Origin: Bacteroidetes bacterium GWF2_33_16
Lineage (GTDB): Bacteria; Bacteroidota; Bacteroidia; Bacteroidales; UBA12077
NCBI GenBank assembly: GCA_001768565.1
Contig: MEOE01000013.1
Location: 1-64,000 of the forward strand
Direction of reading: 5' to 3'
Length of the DNA: 64,000 nt
Shown here: one piece after another, positions 43,401-51,194 of the stretch
Position numbering within the stretch: position 1 is the stretch's first letter
Layout: each line of letters begins with the position of its first letter
Program-made: the position numbers and the translations under genes
Notes under the pieces: generated by a model
What the model was told of the DNA's origin: nothing
Databases searched by the model: none
The model's input: only the letters and a program-made list of their open reading frames with translations

Positions 43401-44065
43401 TCAGAGATTTTATTAAGTATGAGATGGATAATTACTTAAAGGGCAGAAGCGGTGAACAACATTACGAATCTCCACTGGTTTATATGCGTCCTGATCAGGG
43501 ATATATGCATTATAACAAGGGAAGTGTTGTTATGTATGCACTTGCTGATTATATTGGAACAGAAAAAATCAATCTTGCATTAAAGAAATTTGTTAAGGAT
43601 TATGCATTTCAGGAGCCTCCTTTTGTTACATCACTTGATTTATTGAGATATTTTAAAGAGGTTACTCCCGACTCGTTGCAATATCTTGTTGAAGATTTGT
43701 TCGAAAAAATCATTTTGTACGAAAACAAAGTAACAGAGGTAACTTTTAATGAAACGGAAAATGGAAAATACAAAGTGAACTTTTCTGTTGAATGCAAAAA
43801 ATATGAGGCAGATAGTTTGGGTCGTGAAAATGAAATTCAAATTAATGACTGGATAGATGTTGCGGTATTTACAAGAGAACTAAATGACAGCACGAAAAAA
43901 GAAAGTGAGATTTTCCTGAAGAAATACAAAATAGATAATTCAACAAAAGATTTTGAGTTAATTGTTGATTTTAAGCCGAGTAAGGTTGGTATTGATCCTT
44001 ATTATAAACTTATCGACAGGCATAGAGAAGATAATACAAAATCAACTGTAACTGCCACGAAATAA
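40445..44065 (+). CDS. ABC-2 permease fused to an M1 aminopeptidase domain
   Basis: 1206 residues. Two six-TM ABC-2 halves (about 15-270 and 325-595) are followed by an extracytoplasmic M1-type metallopeptidase (about 600-1206). The zinc site is HETAHQWWAHQV (H942, E943, H946) with the third ligand E966 in TSEILAQ, 19 residues later rather than the usual 18; this spacing is what I recall for the fused subfamily. The GAMEN exopeptidase motif is replaced near PFSESIGF. The peptidase may trim peptides moved by the transporter. Partner of the ATPase just upstream. Confidence 0.9.
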   Translation: MFFRILSFELKYKFSRPAVYIYWGILFGLTFLIVNAFSGMVDGVSVSIGGMGGKLLTNSPYIIFTLTTGLSFMALILLPALIGSSIYRDYETNSHALLFSYPISKFGYLGGRFLGGFIAAIFVFTSIGIGMWISSFMPYLNRDFFGENLFMAYFNPYLFNVIPNIFIVGIIIFTIAAISRNLLATYLGCIALLVLYGVAGTLIQDIQNITLSSLLDPFGGTAFDTLTKYWTVSEKNEQLIPFTWLFLLNRLIWVGFAAMLFAFLMKQFKFSQNVFQLKLRKDSRLIFANINPILKVLKLNLPKVKQDFSVKTKISQLIRLIKFETVNLVMNPYFLGILATGILFVMINTAQLGKIYGTTTFPVTYQVIEILGTTFSLFVLIIITFLSGEIVWNERTYKVNEMIDSMPVPTWTIYTSKLTALIAVQAILMAVIMLIGIIAQGVMGYYNFEIGLYIKGLFGIKLMDYILLCFLAFVIHVLVNNKYLGHFIIILYYLFSSFMGSVGLEHNLYNFGSDPGIMYSDMNGYGHYVMPFIIYKAYWFAFAIILAIVSNLLWVRGNENSFSKRLFLFKQRLTFSTKLGLFVFLILFVGLGSYIFYNTNILNDYKTSKEQLMESVNFEKQYKKYAKKIQPRIVEMNMNVDIYPERRDASFKGFYIIKNKSNQPIDSVFINYNQYNKFNELDFEKDFEIVFDDKELGFRICRFKTPLLPGDSTKFNIDMEIITKGFANSGSNPRLLYNGTFLTSTMLPSFGYNEGVELTDEKKRKKYDLPEKQLIAKITDSTALQNTYISNDGDWIRFETVVSTTPDQTAIASGYLEKEWEENGRKYFHYKMDCKILNYASWLSARYEKIEDNWNGIDLAIYYQKGHEYNLNDMMKAMKLALEYCSESFSPYQYQQLRVFEFPRFSSFAQAFPNMIPFSESIGFIANVKDDNINYPFWVTAHETAHQWWAHQVIGANVEGATVTSEILAQYSSMQVIEKEYGVEKIRDFIKYEMDNYLKGRSGEQHYESPLVYMRPDQGYMHYNKGSVVMYALADYIGTEKINLALKKFVKDYAFQEPPFVTSLDLLRYFKEVTPDSLQYLVEDLFEKIILYENKVTEVTFNETENGKYKVNFSVECKKYEADSLGRENEIQINDWIDVAVFTRELNDSTKKESEIFLKKYKIDNSTKDFELIVDFKPSKVGIDPYYKLIDRHREDNTKSTVTATK

Positions 44066-44076
44066 TACAAAACCCA

Positions 44077-44124
44077 GTCCCGAAATCAAACTTTTTACTA
44101 ATTCAGATTTCGGGACACTTTTAT
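44077..44124 (+). terminator. Intrinsic terminator of the ABC operon
   Basis: GTCCCGAAATC (44077-44087) pairs perfectly with GATTTCGGGAC (44106-44116), followed by ACTTTTATAA. It lies 11 bases after the stop of the permease-M1 fusion gene. Confidence 0.85.
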
Positions 44125-44172
44125 AACCTGCAATAAGTATAAATTATATCTTTGTACCTTAAAACAAAACTA

Positions 44173-44913
44173 ATGAAGGTTACTCCTATTTATTTGTCTT
44201 TATTGCTTTTTGCAATTATTTCATGCCAGCCTGCTCAGCAAAGAACAGATGGGCCCAAAATAAAAGAAAACGAAACCTGGGTTAAAAGATCATATTATGA
44301 GAAAAGCGGAGCATTAAAATCAGAAATAACTGTAAAAAACAAAAAGAAAAATGGTCCGGCAAAAGAATATTATCCATCAGGTAAATTGAGATCATTGGTA
44401 AATTATATTGATAATATTACAGTTGGTGAAACAATTTGGTATTATGAGAATGGACAGCCATTTAGAATTACTCCTTATGTTGATGGCAAGATGAATGGTA
44501 TTAGAAAAACGTATTACGATGATGGAAAAATACAAGCCGAAATACCTTTTAAAGATGGTGAACCTATGGAAGGATTAAAGGAGTATAACAGATCGGGCAA
44601 GCTAATTACAAGCTACCCGCAAATTATTTTTGAAACAAAAAACAATCTAAATACTGAAAACAAAATAATACTCATTTGTAAACTTGATAAAAAAGCTATT
44701 AATGTAGTTTTTTATCAGGAGGTTAAAAACTCTGAAAACAAAACAGTTCTATCGGCAATTCCCTTAAAAAATGGCACTCCTCAGCTTGAATTTTATATTC
44801 CGTCGATGGTTTCAGTAAAAAAGAGTATTCCTATTTGGGTACATTTTAAAACCCAATTAGGAAACCCTTATATTACAATGAAAGAGTATCAGCTTAATAT
44901 TGATACAAATTAG
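44173..44913 (+). CDS. YwqK/MORN-repeat lipoprotein
   Basis: The frame opens at 44152, but the ATG at 44173 gives MKVTPIYLSLLLFAIISC with lipobox IISC and is preferred. Residues about 40-150 hold MORN-type repeats (KEYYPSGKLRSLVNY, WYYENGQPFRITPYVDGKMNG, TYYDDGKIQAEIPFKDG), as in YwqK-like proteins. The C-terminal 100 residues are beta-rich and unassigned. Such proteins are often labelled antitoxins in databases, but an outer-surface repeat protein is a better reading. It is separated from the ABC operon by a terminator. Confidence 0.78.
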   Translation: MKVTPIYLSLLLFAIISCQPAQQRTDGPKIKENETWVKRSYYEKSGALKSEITVKNKKKNGPAKEYYPSGKLRSLVNYIDNITVGETIWYYENGQPFRITPYVDGKMNGIRKTYYDDGKIQAEIPFKDGEPMEGLKEYNRSGKLITSYPQIIFETKNNLNTENKIILICKLDKKAINVVFYQEVKNSENKTVLSAIPLKNGTPQLEFYIPSMVSVKKSIPIWVHFKTQLGNPYITMKEYQLNIDTN

Positions 44914-44934
44914 TAACAGATTTACAAAATCCTT

Positions 44935-45876
44935 TTAAAAAGGTTTTACCGGGATACAAATATCCAATAGAAACTTGCTATTGGCATTATACTCCGGATC
45001 TTCGTAATATAATTCATATGGACTAGAATCGGATGGTAGATAACCACTTTCCGAAACCCAAATACACATTGCATCCCATGCTTTTTCAAATTCTGTAGGA
45101 TCGATTTCAAATCTACCAACAGCATATTTACCTCCCTGCAGTTTTTGTTTTCCAAATTCACCATCAACTTTCAGATCTCCTTTTACAGTAATGCAAGCAT
45201 CTTGCCTCACTTTTTGCATATCGGTTATCTTAGGATCGTCGTGATATACAGTAACTGTTTTTGTTTCGGGAAAGTTTAATAAACCCCTTGGACCAGCCCA
45301 TTTAAATAGTTTTTCGTATGCAGTTCCTATTTGATTAAATGGCCCGTAATAGCGAAAATATACCAAATCCATTGCGGGCATTTCTTTAATCTGAATGTTT
45401 GTTTTCATAATGTTCCTCCATTTTTTGTTTAATTCTACAATGCGAATGTAGTCATCGGAGGATTCTGGTAATTTATCAATCTTGCTATCAGATTGACGAT
45501 TCTTGCTATTTTCATCAAGCATCTTTTCGCGATAGTCTTTTGCACTTACCTTAAAATAATCTTTAAATGCCCTGCAAAAAACTGATGCACTATTGTATCC
45601 GCAATAATAGGCGATATCGCTAATAGGTGTTTCAGGTTCGTTTATTAATAATCGGGCTGATTTTTCAACTCGTAACCGTTTAATAAAATTATTTAATGTT
45701 TCACCCGTAAATGTTGTAAAAATACGATGAAAATGGAAAGGGGAAAAATTGGCTACATTAGCTAAAACATCAAGATTTAATGGTTTATCAATATTCTTAT
45801 CGATATGATCAATAACCTTGTTTACTCTGAAAATATATTCTTTCTGATATTTATTCTTTGGAATCATAAACAACAA
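44935..45876 (-). CDS. AraC-family regulator with GyrI-like effector domain
   Basis: Two helix-turn-helix motifs at the N-terminus (about 12-112; LDVLANVANFSPFHFHRIFTTFTGE and ISDIAYYCGYNSASVFCRAFKDYF) precede a GyrI/SOUL-like effector-binding domain (about 160-313; MPAMDLVYFRYYGPFNQIGTAYEKLF, GKYAVGRFEI, PYELYYEDPEYN). This matches Rob/SoxS-type regulators that respond to amphipathic drugs. An ATG at 45867 (MIPKNKYQKEY) is an equally plausible start. It is 34 bases downstream of the MBL hydrolase gene in the same orientation, which may be its co-regulated partner. Confidence 0.88.
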   Translation of the reverse strand: MLFMIPKNKYQKEYIFRVNKVIDHIDKNIDKPLNLDVLANVANFSPFHFHRIFTTFTGETLNNFIKRLRVEKSARLLINEPETPISDIAYYCGYNSASVFCRAFKDYFKVSAKDYREKMLDENSKNRQSDSKIDKLPESSDDYIRIVELNKKWRNIMKTNIQIKEMPAMDLVYFRYYGPFNQIGTAYEKLFKWAGPRGLLNFPETKTVTVYHDDPKITDMQKVRQDACITVKGDLKVDGEFGKQKLQGGKYAVGRFEIDPTEFEKAWDAMCIWVSESGYLPSDSSPYELYYEDPEYNANSKFLLDICIPVKPF

Positions 45877-45910
45877 TTTGATCCCTAAAGATAATTAGAA
45901 GAATTAAATT

Positions 45911-46726
45911 TTAAAATTCTACAATATTCCCAACCCCCATTTGAACATAATTGTCTCCAAACGCCTTTTTGAACAATTCTATTTGTTTATCACCGGTACA
46001 ATGAGTTGCTCCACATTTCTTAACACCCAGTTTTTTCATTTCAGTTGCAATTGAATTTATTTCGACTTCTGACAATTGCATCAGGTGAAATCCACCGAAA
46101 ACCATATAGACTTCTTTGTTTAAAGCAGATTTAAAGTGTTTTAATATTTCGATTATTCCGGGATGTGAGCACCCGGTGATAACAACAAGTCCATTTGGAG
46201 TATCAATGGCCAGCGATTGTTCTTCAATTTGGGTTCCAAGTGTTCCGCTTAAATAAACATTTTTGCAAATTTCTTTGATTGCAGGTTCATAAACAATCTC
46301 GGCTCCGGCACCTTTAATCATTTCTTTGATTTTATCAGGAAATGATTTAATAATATATACCGAAACATTCTTATTCAATTCCAAATAGGTTGGTAATCCG
46401 CCAATATGGTCATTATGGTCGTGAGATAATACAACTGCATCAATATTTTTAGCATCAATATTCAGCTTATTGAAATTTTCAATAAAGATTTTTGATTTAG
46501 CACCTGTATCAAAAAGTATAGTTTTCTCTGGTCCTTCTATCAAACAAGAAAATCCCCAATTGGATTTTAAACCTTCCTTAAAACAGTAATTATCATAAAT
46601 GATGGTAACTTTAATATCATTATCAGCATTAATTACTAATTCTTTAATTGGATTACTGCTATTAACAGAGCTCTGAATAAACAATAGCAGTATTACGAAA
46701 CCGAAAATTTTAGTTATTCTTTTCAT
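45911..46726 (-). CDS. Exported MBL-fold metallo-hydrolase (COG1237-like)
   Basis: 271 residues with a signal peptide (about 1-23, QSSVNSS). Metallo-beta-lactamase core with zinc motif SHDHNDHIGGL, FDTGAKSKIFIENF and VVITGCSHPGIIEILKH, and a C-terminal HCTGDKQIELFKKAF. These features fit the family that includes archaeal 7,8-dihydropterin-6-methyl-type synthases and many uncharacterised hydrolases. The signal peptide places it in the periplasm. Substrate unknown. Confidence 0.85.
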   Translation of the reverse strand: MKRITKIFGFVILLLFIQSSVNSSNPIKELVINADNDIKVTIIYDNYCFKEGLKSNWGFSCLIEGPEKTILFDTGAKSKIFIENFNKLNIDAKNIDAVVLSHDHNDHIGGLPTYLELNKNVSVYIIKSFPDKIKEMIKGAGAEIVYEPAIKEICKNVYLSGTLGTQIEEQSLAIDTPNGLVVITGCSHPGIIEILKHFKSALNKEVYMVFGGFHLMQLSEVEINSIATEMKKLGVKKCGATHCTGDKQIELFKKAFGDNYVQMGVGNIVEF

Positions 46727-46761
46727 ATTGTATATATCTTAGTTAACATTACTTCATTCAA

Positions 46762-46801
46762 AAATAAAAACTTCTTGCTGCCTTCAAAAGACCGCAAGAA
46801 G
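46762..46801 (-). terminator. Intrinsic terminator of permease E
   Basis: On the minus strand CTTCTTGC (46801-46794) pairs with GCAAGAAG (46778-46771) and runs into TTTTTATTTTTG. It is 27 bases after the stop of the permease E gene. Confidence 0.8.
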
Positions 46802-46828
46802 CATGGAATAAACTAATATTAATTCAAA

Positions 46829-49243
46829 CTATTCATACCTAAGCGTATGAGCCGGATTAAGCATTGCAGTTTTGTAAGCTCTATAAGCAATAATTACTAA
46901 TGCTATGGATAACGAGAGTAAACCAGAGAAAATAAATAACCACCAATTTGTTGTAATATGTTTCGAATATCCTTCGAGCCAGTTTGTTGTAACATAATAA
47001 GTTACGGGCCATGCAATCATGTTTGAAATACCGAGCAGAATTAAAAACTCTTTCGACATAAGCCCAATAATTCCTCTTGATGTTGATCCTAAAGCTCTTC
47101 TGATACCAATTTCTTTTGTTCGTTGTTCTGCTAAAAATGAAGTTAATCCAACCAAACCCATACTTGCTATAAGTATTGCCAGAATGGTTAACATTAGTGA
47201 AAAACGGCCAAACTTGAGCTCATCTTTATACAAATTATCGAGTTGTGTATCCATAAAATCATATTCGAAAGGTCGAGTAGGAACAAATTCAGTCCATTTA
47301 TCCTGAATATATTTCAAAACCTCTGTATAATCTTTCGTTTCAACCCTAACAGCAATATAAGGATTGAATTGGTCAGGCCTTTGCAGCATATCAATAACAA
47401 ATTTATTCATGGGTCGGTGCAACGACATGGCATTAAAATCTTTTACTACCCCAATTACTCTTTCATCTCCATTACTAGAAACTATTCTTTTTCCAATAGC
47501 TTCTTCATTGGTCCATCCCAAATCCCTTGCCATGGTTTCATTAATCATAATTCCATTCAAAGTATCCGAAAGAAAATCACGGGAGAATGCCCTTCCTTCT
47601 ACAACTTTAATATCGAATGTTTCTATAAAATCCCAGCCGACTAAAAATGCTGGTATATAATAACGTTGCCCGGGTGTTAAACCCTCTATTTCGTAATCTC
47701 TGGTATTATGATTAGCACCTAATATATCTTCCATACCAGTGACATATTTAATATCTTTGTGTTGTAATAATTGTTCCTTAAAAGCGGGATAATTTCTAAA
47801 AAGTTGCCCCTTGTTCTTAAGAATAATTATCTGATCTTTTTTAAATCCAATATCAGTATTTCTTAGGAACTGAAGCTGATTGTAAACAACCATTGTTCCA
47901 ATAATCAAACTAATAGAAATAGTAAACTGAATTACAACCAGAACTTTTCTGGCCAGTACATTTTTTGCACCACCTTTTAAACTGCCTTTTAATACTTTTA
48001 AAGGTTGGAATGCTGATAGAAAAAAGGCAGGATAAGTTCCGGCAAATAATCCAACAACAAGTCCTAAACTAAGAATAAATGAAATAACTTTAATATTTAT
48101 AAAGAAACCATTTGCAATATCCTTACCAGTAAAATTATTAAATGCAGGTATAAGTAACTCAACTAAGAAAATTGCTAAAAGCATTGCCATAAAGCTCTGC
48201 ACAACTGCTTCGCTTAAAAACTGGAATGTTAACTGAGTTCGAAAACTGCCAAAAACCTTTTTTAATCCAATTTCTTTTGCTCTGCCAGCAGAGCTTGCTG
48301 TTGCAAGGTTCATAAAATTAATGCAAGCCAATGCTAATACGATTGCTGCAACAATAGACAATATATACACATACAAAACATTACTATTGGTGCGCATTTC
48401 GTAAACATGGTGCGATTTTAAATGAATATCGGTTACTGCTTGAGTATATAATTTTACCTCTGCATTTTTTAGATCTGTATAATGATGTTCATAAAACTCA
48501 GGAAATTTAGTATCTAATTGTTGAGGAGTAACGCCTTCTTTTAATAAAACATACGACCAGCATGGATTCCATATCCAAGTCGTTGGAAATTGACCATTTC
48601 TATTAAATTGTCTGAATGTATTTAATGAGCCCAATAAATCAATCTTGAAGTGCGATTGAGATGGTATATCTTTTATAACGCCAGTAATTTCGAAATTAAA
48701 TCCTTCTTCGGCACGAAGCAGCTTTCCAATAGGATTTTCATCTCCAAAATATCGTTTTGCAGTGGATTCGGTAATAACCATTGTACCAGGCCGATCTAGT
48801 GCTGTTTCGGGATCACCAATCAAAAATGGAAATGTAAAAATGTCGAATACTGTTGAATCAGCCAAATAGAAATTCTTTTCATTGTACTTAATTATTTCAT
48901 TTTCACTTTTTTGGTAATCAAAGAAAAACTCTGGTCGCATAAAATTGAAAAAACGTACAGTATTTTCAATAAGATCAGGATAATCAATCTGAAGTTGAGG
49001 TATAGCTGGAAATGAAAGTGTAGCTGCATCTTCATCAACATCGTTACTATTGTACAAACGATTCACGCGGTAAATTCGGTCAGCTTTTTCGTGGAATTTA
49101 TCATACTTCAATTCATCTTCGATATAGAGAATAATAAAAATAAAACTGGCTAATCCAATAGCTAATCCTCCAATATTGATAATTGAGTAATTCCAATATT
49201 TAAGGATATTTCTTAAGGCAATTATAAAATTATGTCTGAACAT
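46829..49243 (-). CDS. FtsX-like permease E (stand-alone unit)
   Basis: 804 residues, with the duplicated MacB-type periplasmic plus FtsX layout. The two cytoplasmic loops, AKEIGLKKVFGSF and TKEIGIRRALGST, are both intact. The first periplasmic domain carries TESTAKRYFGDENPIGKLL and DIHLKSHHVYEMRTNSNVLYVY. The C-terminus is NPAHTLRYE. It is a monocistronic unit with its own terminator, a sigma-54-like promoter and paired 17-bp dyads, but no adjacent regulator. Control by a third NtrC-type regulator elsewhere, shared with permease F, is inferred from its upstream sites. Confidence 0.9.
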   Translation of the reverse strand: MFRHNFIIALRNILKYWNYSIINIGGLAIGLASFIFIILYIEDELKYDKFHEKADRIYRVNRLYNSNDVDEDAATLSFPAIPQLQIDYPDLIENTVRFFNFMRPEFFFDYQKSENEIIKYNEKNFYLADSTVFDIFTFPFLIGDPETALDRPGTMVITESTAKRYFGDENPIGKLLRAEEGFNFEITGVIKDIPSQSHFKIDLLGSLNTFRQFNRNGQFPTTWIWNPCWSYVLLKEGVTPQQLDTKFPEFYEHHYTDLKNAEVKLYTQAVTDIHLKSHHVYEMRTNSNVLYVYILSIVAAIVLALACINFMNLATASSAGRAKEIGLKKVFGSFRTQLTFQFLSEAVVQSFMAMLLAIFLVELLIPAFNNFTGKDIANGFFINIKVISFILSLGLVVGLFAGTYPAFFLSAFQPLKVLKGSLKGGAKNVLARKVLVVIQFTISISLIIGTMVVYNQLQFLRNTDIGFKKDQIIILKNKGQLFRNYPAFKEQLLQHKDIKYVTGMEDILGANHNTRDYEIEGLTPGQRYYIPAFLVGWDFIETFDIKVVEGRAFSRDFLSDTLNGIMINETMARDLGWTNEEAIGKRIVSSNGDERVIGVVKDFNAMSLHRPMNKFVIDMLQRPDQFNPYIAVRVETKDYTEVLKYIQDKWTEFVPTRPFEYDFMDTQLDNLYKDELKFGRFSLMLTILAILIASMGLVGLTSFLAEQRTKEIGIRRALGSTSRGIIGLMSKEFLILLGISNMIAWPVTYYVTTNWLEGYSKHITTNWWLFIFSGLLSLSIALVIIAYRAYKTAMLNPAHTLRYE

Positions 49244-49283
49244 GGTTGTTGAATATTAAATGTTTACACACTAGACCTTGCAG

Positions 49284-49299
49284 CTCAAACATTGTACCA
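49284..49299 (-). promoter_or_regulatory. Sigma-54-like promoter of permease E
   Basis: Minus-strand TGGTACAATGTTTGAG keeps TGG and TTG at the -24/-12 spacing (10 bases between GG and G), with A replacing the -12 C. The start site would be about 30 bases before the ATG at 49243. Two dyads follow 57 bases upstream, the same spacing as at permease F. Confidence 0.58.
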
Positions 49300-49355
49300 C
49301 TCAACTTTACTTGCTGATATATTGACAATTACACCATTTTTAAATATATAAATAC

Positions 49356-49393
49356 CGTTCGTAATCAGTACAAACATGTTCGTTTTCGAACGA
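49356..49393. promoter_or_regulatory. Two 17-bp dyads upstream of permease E
   Basis: CGTTCGTAATCAGTACA (49356-49372) and TGTTCGTTTTCGAACGA (49377-49393), with centres at 49364 and 49385, 21 bp apart. The second contains a perfect GTTCG-N4-CGAAC palindrome. Both resemble the sites before permease F and differ from those of RR1 and RR2. No other feature is seen in the 298-base gap. Confidence 0.55.
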
Positions 49394-49541
49394 TTGAAAA
49401 TAGATTTGAGTAAATAGACACAAGTATCAAAACTATTTATATGAGGCCAGATTCTCACTACTTGATACTCATTACTTCCTATATACATCTAAGAAAATCA
49501 TCAATAAATTAATTTATATTTACAACACTTATTACAATGCT

Positions 49542-51080
49542 ATGGCTTACAAAGAAATTTCAGTTCAATTGCCTACCGACTATTCCGAAGGTGTTCTTAA
49601 AGAAACAATTAAAAGACAACTTGGCATAAAACATTTTACCTACCAGATTGAAAACAAAAGTCTTGATGCAAGAAATAAGAACAAGATTCACTGGCTGATT
49701 CGTGTAGGTGTTTTTTCGGATGAGCTTAAAGGCAATAATGTAGAAATTCTACCATCTCTAAAGATTGATTTTAAGAAAAGAAATAAAAAAGTTGTTGTTG
49801 TTGGTAGTGGTCCTGCTGGATTTTTCTCCGCGTTTGTGCTCCAAAAAGCTGGATTTAATGTTACACTTATCGAACGAGGTTGTGATGTTCATGCGAGAGA
49901 CGAAGGTATTACCAAGTTTGAAAAAACAGGTATTTTTGACTCAAAGAATAATTATGCTTTTGGCGAAGGGGGTGCTGGAACTTTCTCCGATGGAAAGCTT
50001 ACTTCGCGTTCAAAACATATATCAATAGAAAAACAATTCATTCTGCAGAGTTATATTGATGCAGGAGCACCGGCAGAGATCGGATACCTTGCACATCCAC
50101 ACGTGGGAAGCGATAATTTGAAGAATGTTGTAAAAAATCTTCGGCAAAAATTTAAAAACATTGGTGGTGAATATGTATTTGAAACTCAACTTATCGATCT
50201 AAAAATTGAAAAAGGTAAAGTTAAAGAGGCAATTTTAAATACAGGTAGCATTGATGCTGACTTTTTTGTAATTGCATCAGGTCATTCGGCATTCGAAACC
50301 TATAGAATGCTAATTAAAAATGAGATTCCATTCCGTACTAAAAACTTTGCCATTGGTAGTCGTATTGAGCATCCACAGGAAATAATTAACATGGCTCAGT
50401 GGGGAAAAGCAAAATTACCTGGTGTAAAAGCTGCTGAGTACCGACTAACATCGAATCCGGAAAACAGTTTACCTGTTTATACATTTTGTATGTGTCCGGG
50501 AGGAATTGTTGTACCTGCTACTGCCTATGCTAATACGAATATTGTAAACGGGATGAGTCTTTACAACCGTGATGCGCAATTTGCAAATGCAGCTTGTGTT
50601 GCTGGAGTAAACCCTTCGGAAATATTGAGTAAAGAGGCCTCGGCTATTGAAATTCTTGACTGGCTCGAGAAATTAGAACAACAATTTTATGAATTTTCAA
50701 AAGGTTACAGTGCTCCGTATTGCAGTATTCAGGATTTTATATCGAAAAAAGAACCAAAAAAATCTGCTCTAACAAGTTATCCTCTTGGATTAAAGCCTGC
50801 CCCATTATGGGAAATGTTACCCCTAAATGTGAGCAACTCGATGCGAAAAGGATTGCAAGATTTCTGCCGAAAAATAAGAGGTTTTGAAACAGGAAATATA
50901 ATGGGATTGGAAAGTAAAACTTCATCTCCAATTCAAGTTTTAAGAGAAGAAAATCTATCTGTAACCGGATTTAAAAACCTGTTTATTGTTGGTGAAGGAA
51001 GCGGATATGCCGGAGGAATAATTTCCAGCGGAGCTGATGGAATAAAGGCTGCAATGAATATTATTAGATATCAACAATAA
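49542..51080 (+). CDS. FAD-dependent dehydrogenase (COG2509-like)
   Basis: 512 residues. After a roughly 80-residue N-terminal alpha/beta domain (PTDYSEGVLKETIKRQLGI) comes a Rossmann FAD motif VVVVGSGPAGFFSAF (G88-G93), an ERG end-of-strand motif, GEGGAGTFSDGKLTSR and the C-terminal FAD contact FIVGEGSGYAGGIISSGADG. This layout is that of the COG2509 flavoproteins, distant from thioredoxin reductases. The CMCPGG segment may be functional. The substrate is unknown. It is a single-gene unit divergent from permease E, so its promoter lies in the same 298-base gap. Confidence 0.88.
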   Translation: MAYKEISVQLPTDYSEGVLKETIKRQLGIKHFTYQIENKSLDARNKNKIHWLIRVGVFSDELKGNNVEILPSLKIDFKKRNKKVVVVGSGPAGFFSAFVLQKAGFNVTLIERGCDVHARDEGITKFEKTGIFDSKNNYAFGEGGAGTFSDGKLTSRSKHISIEKQFILQSYIDAGAPAEIGYLAHPHVGSDNLKNVVKNLRQKFKNIGGEYVFETQLIDLKIEKGKVKEAILNTGSIDADFFVIASGHSAFETYRMLIKNEIPFRTKNFAIGSRIEHPQEIINMAQWGKAKLPGVKAAEYRLTSNPENSLPVYTFCMCPGGIVVPATAYANTNIVNGMSLYNRDAQFANAACVAGVNPSEILSKEASAIEILDWLEKLEQQFYEFSKGYSAPYCSIQDFISKKEPKKSALTSYPLGLKPAPLWEMLPLNVSNSMRKGLQDFCRKIRGFETGNIMGLESKTSSPIQVLREENLSVTGFKNLFIVGEGSGYAGGIISSGADGIKAAMNIIRYQQ

Positions 51081-51194
51081 GATTAGACTTATTTTTAACA
51101 GAACCATTTATTTTTTTTCGAAACTTTAATCCACCTAATTTTCGTTTGTATAATTTAAATTTGATATTTTAGAACAATAATAAAATAACGTGAT

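Noticed and set aside
44173..44913. Toxin-antitoxin assignment for the YwqK-like gene
   Set aside because: It is a lipoprotein with MORN repeats and has no toxin partner; the antitoxin label is a database habit.
49285..49488. 67-residue minus-strand frame before permease E
   Set aside because: It spans the predicted promoter and dyads, has no recognisable motif and an irregular composition; regulatory DNA is the better explanation.
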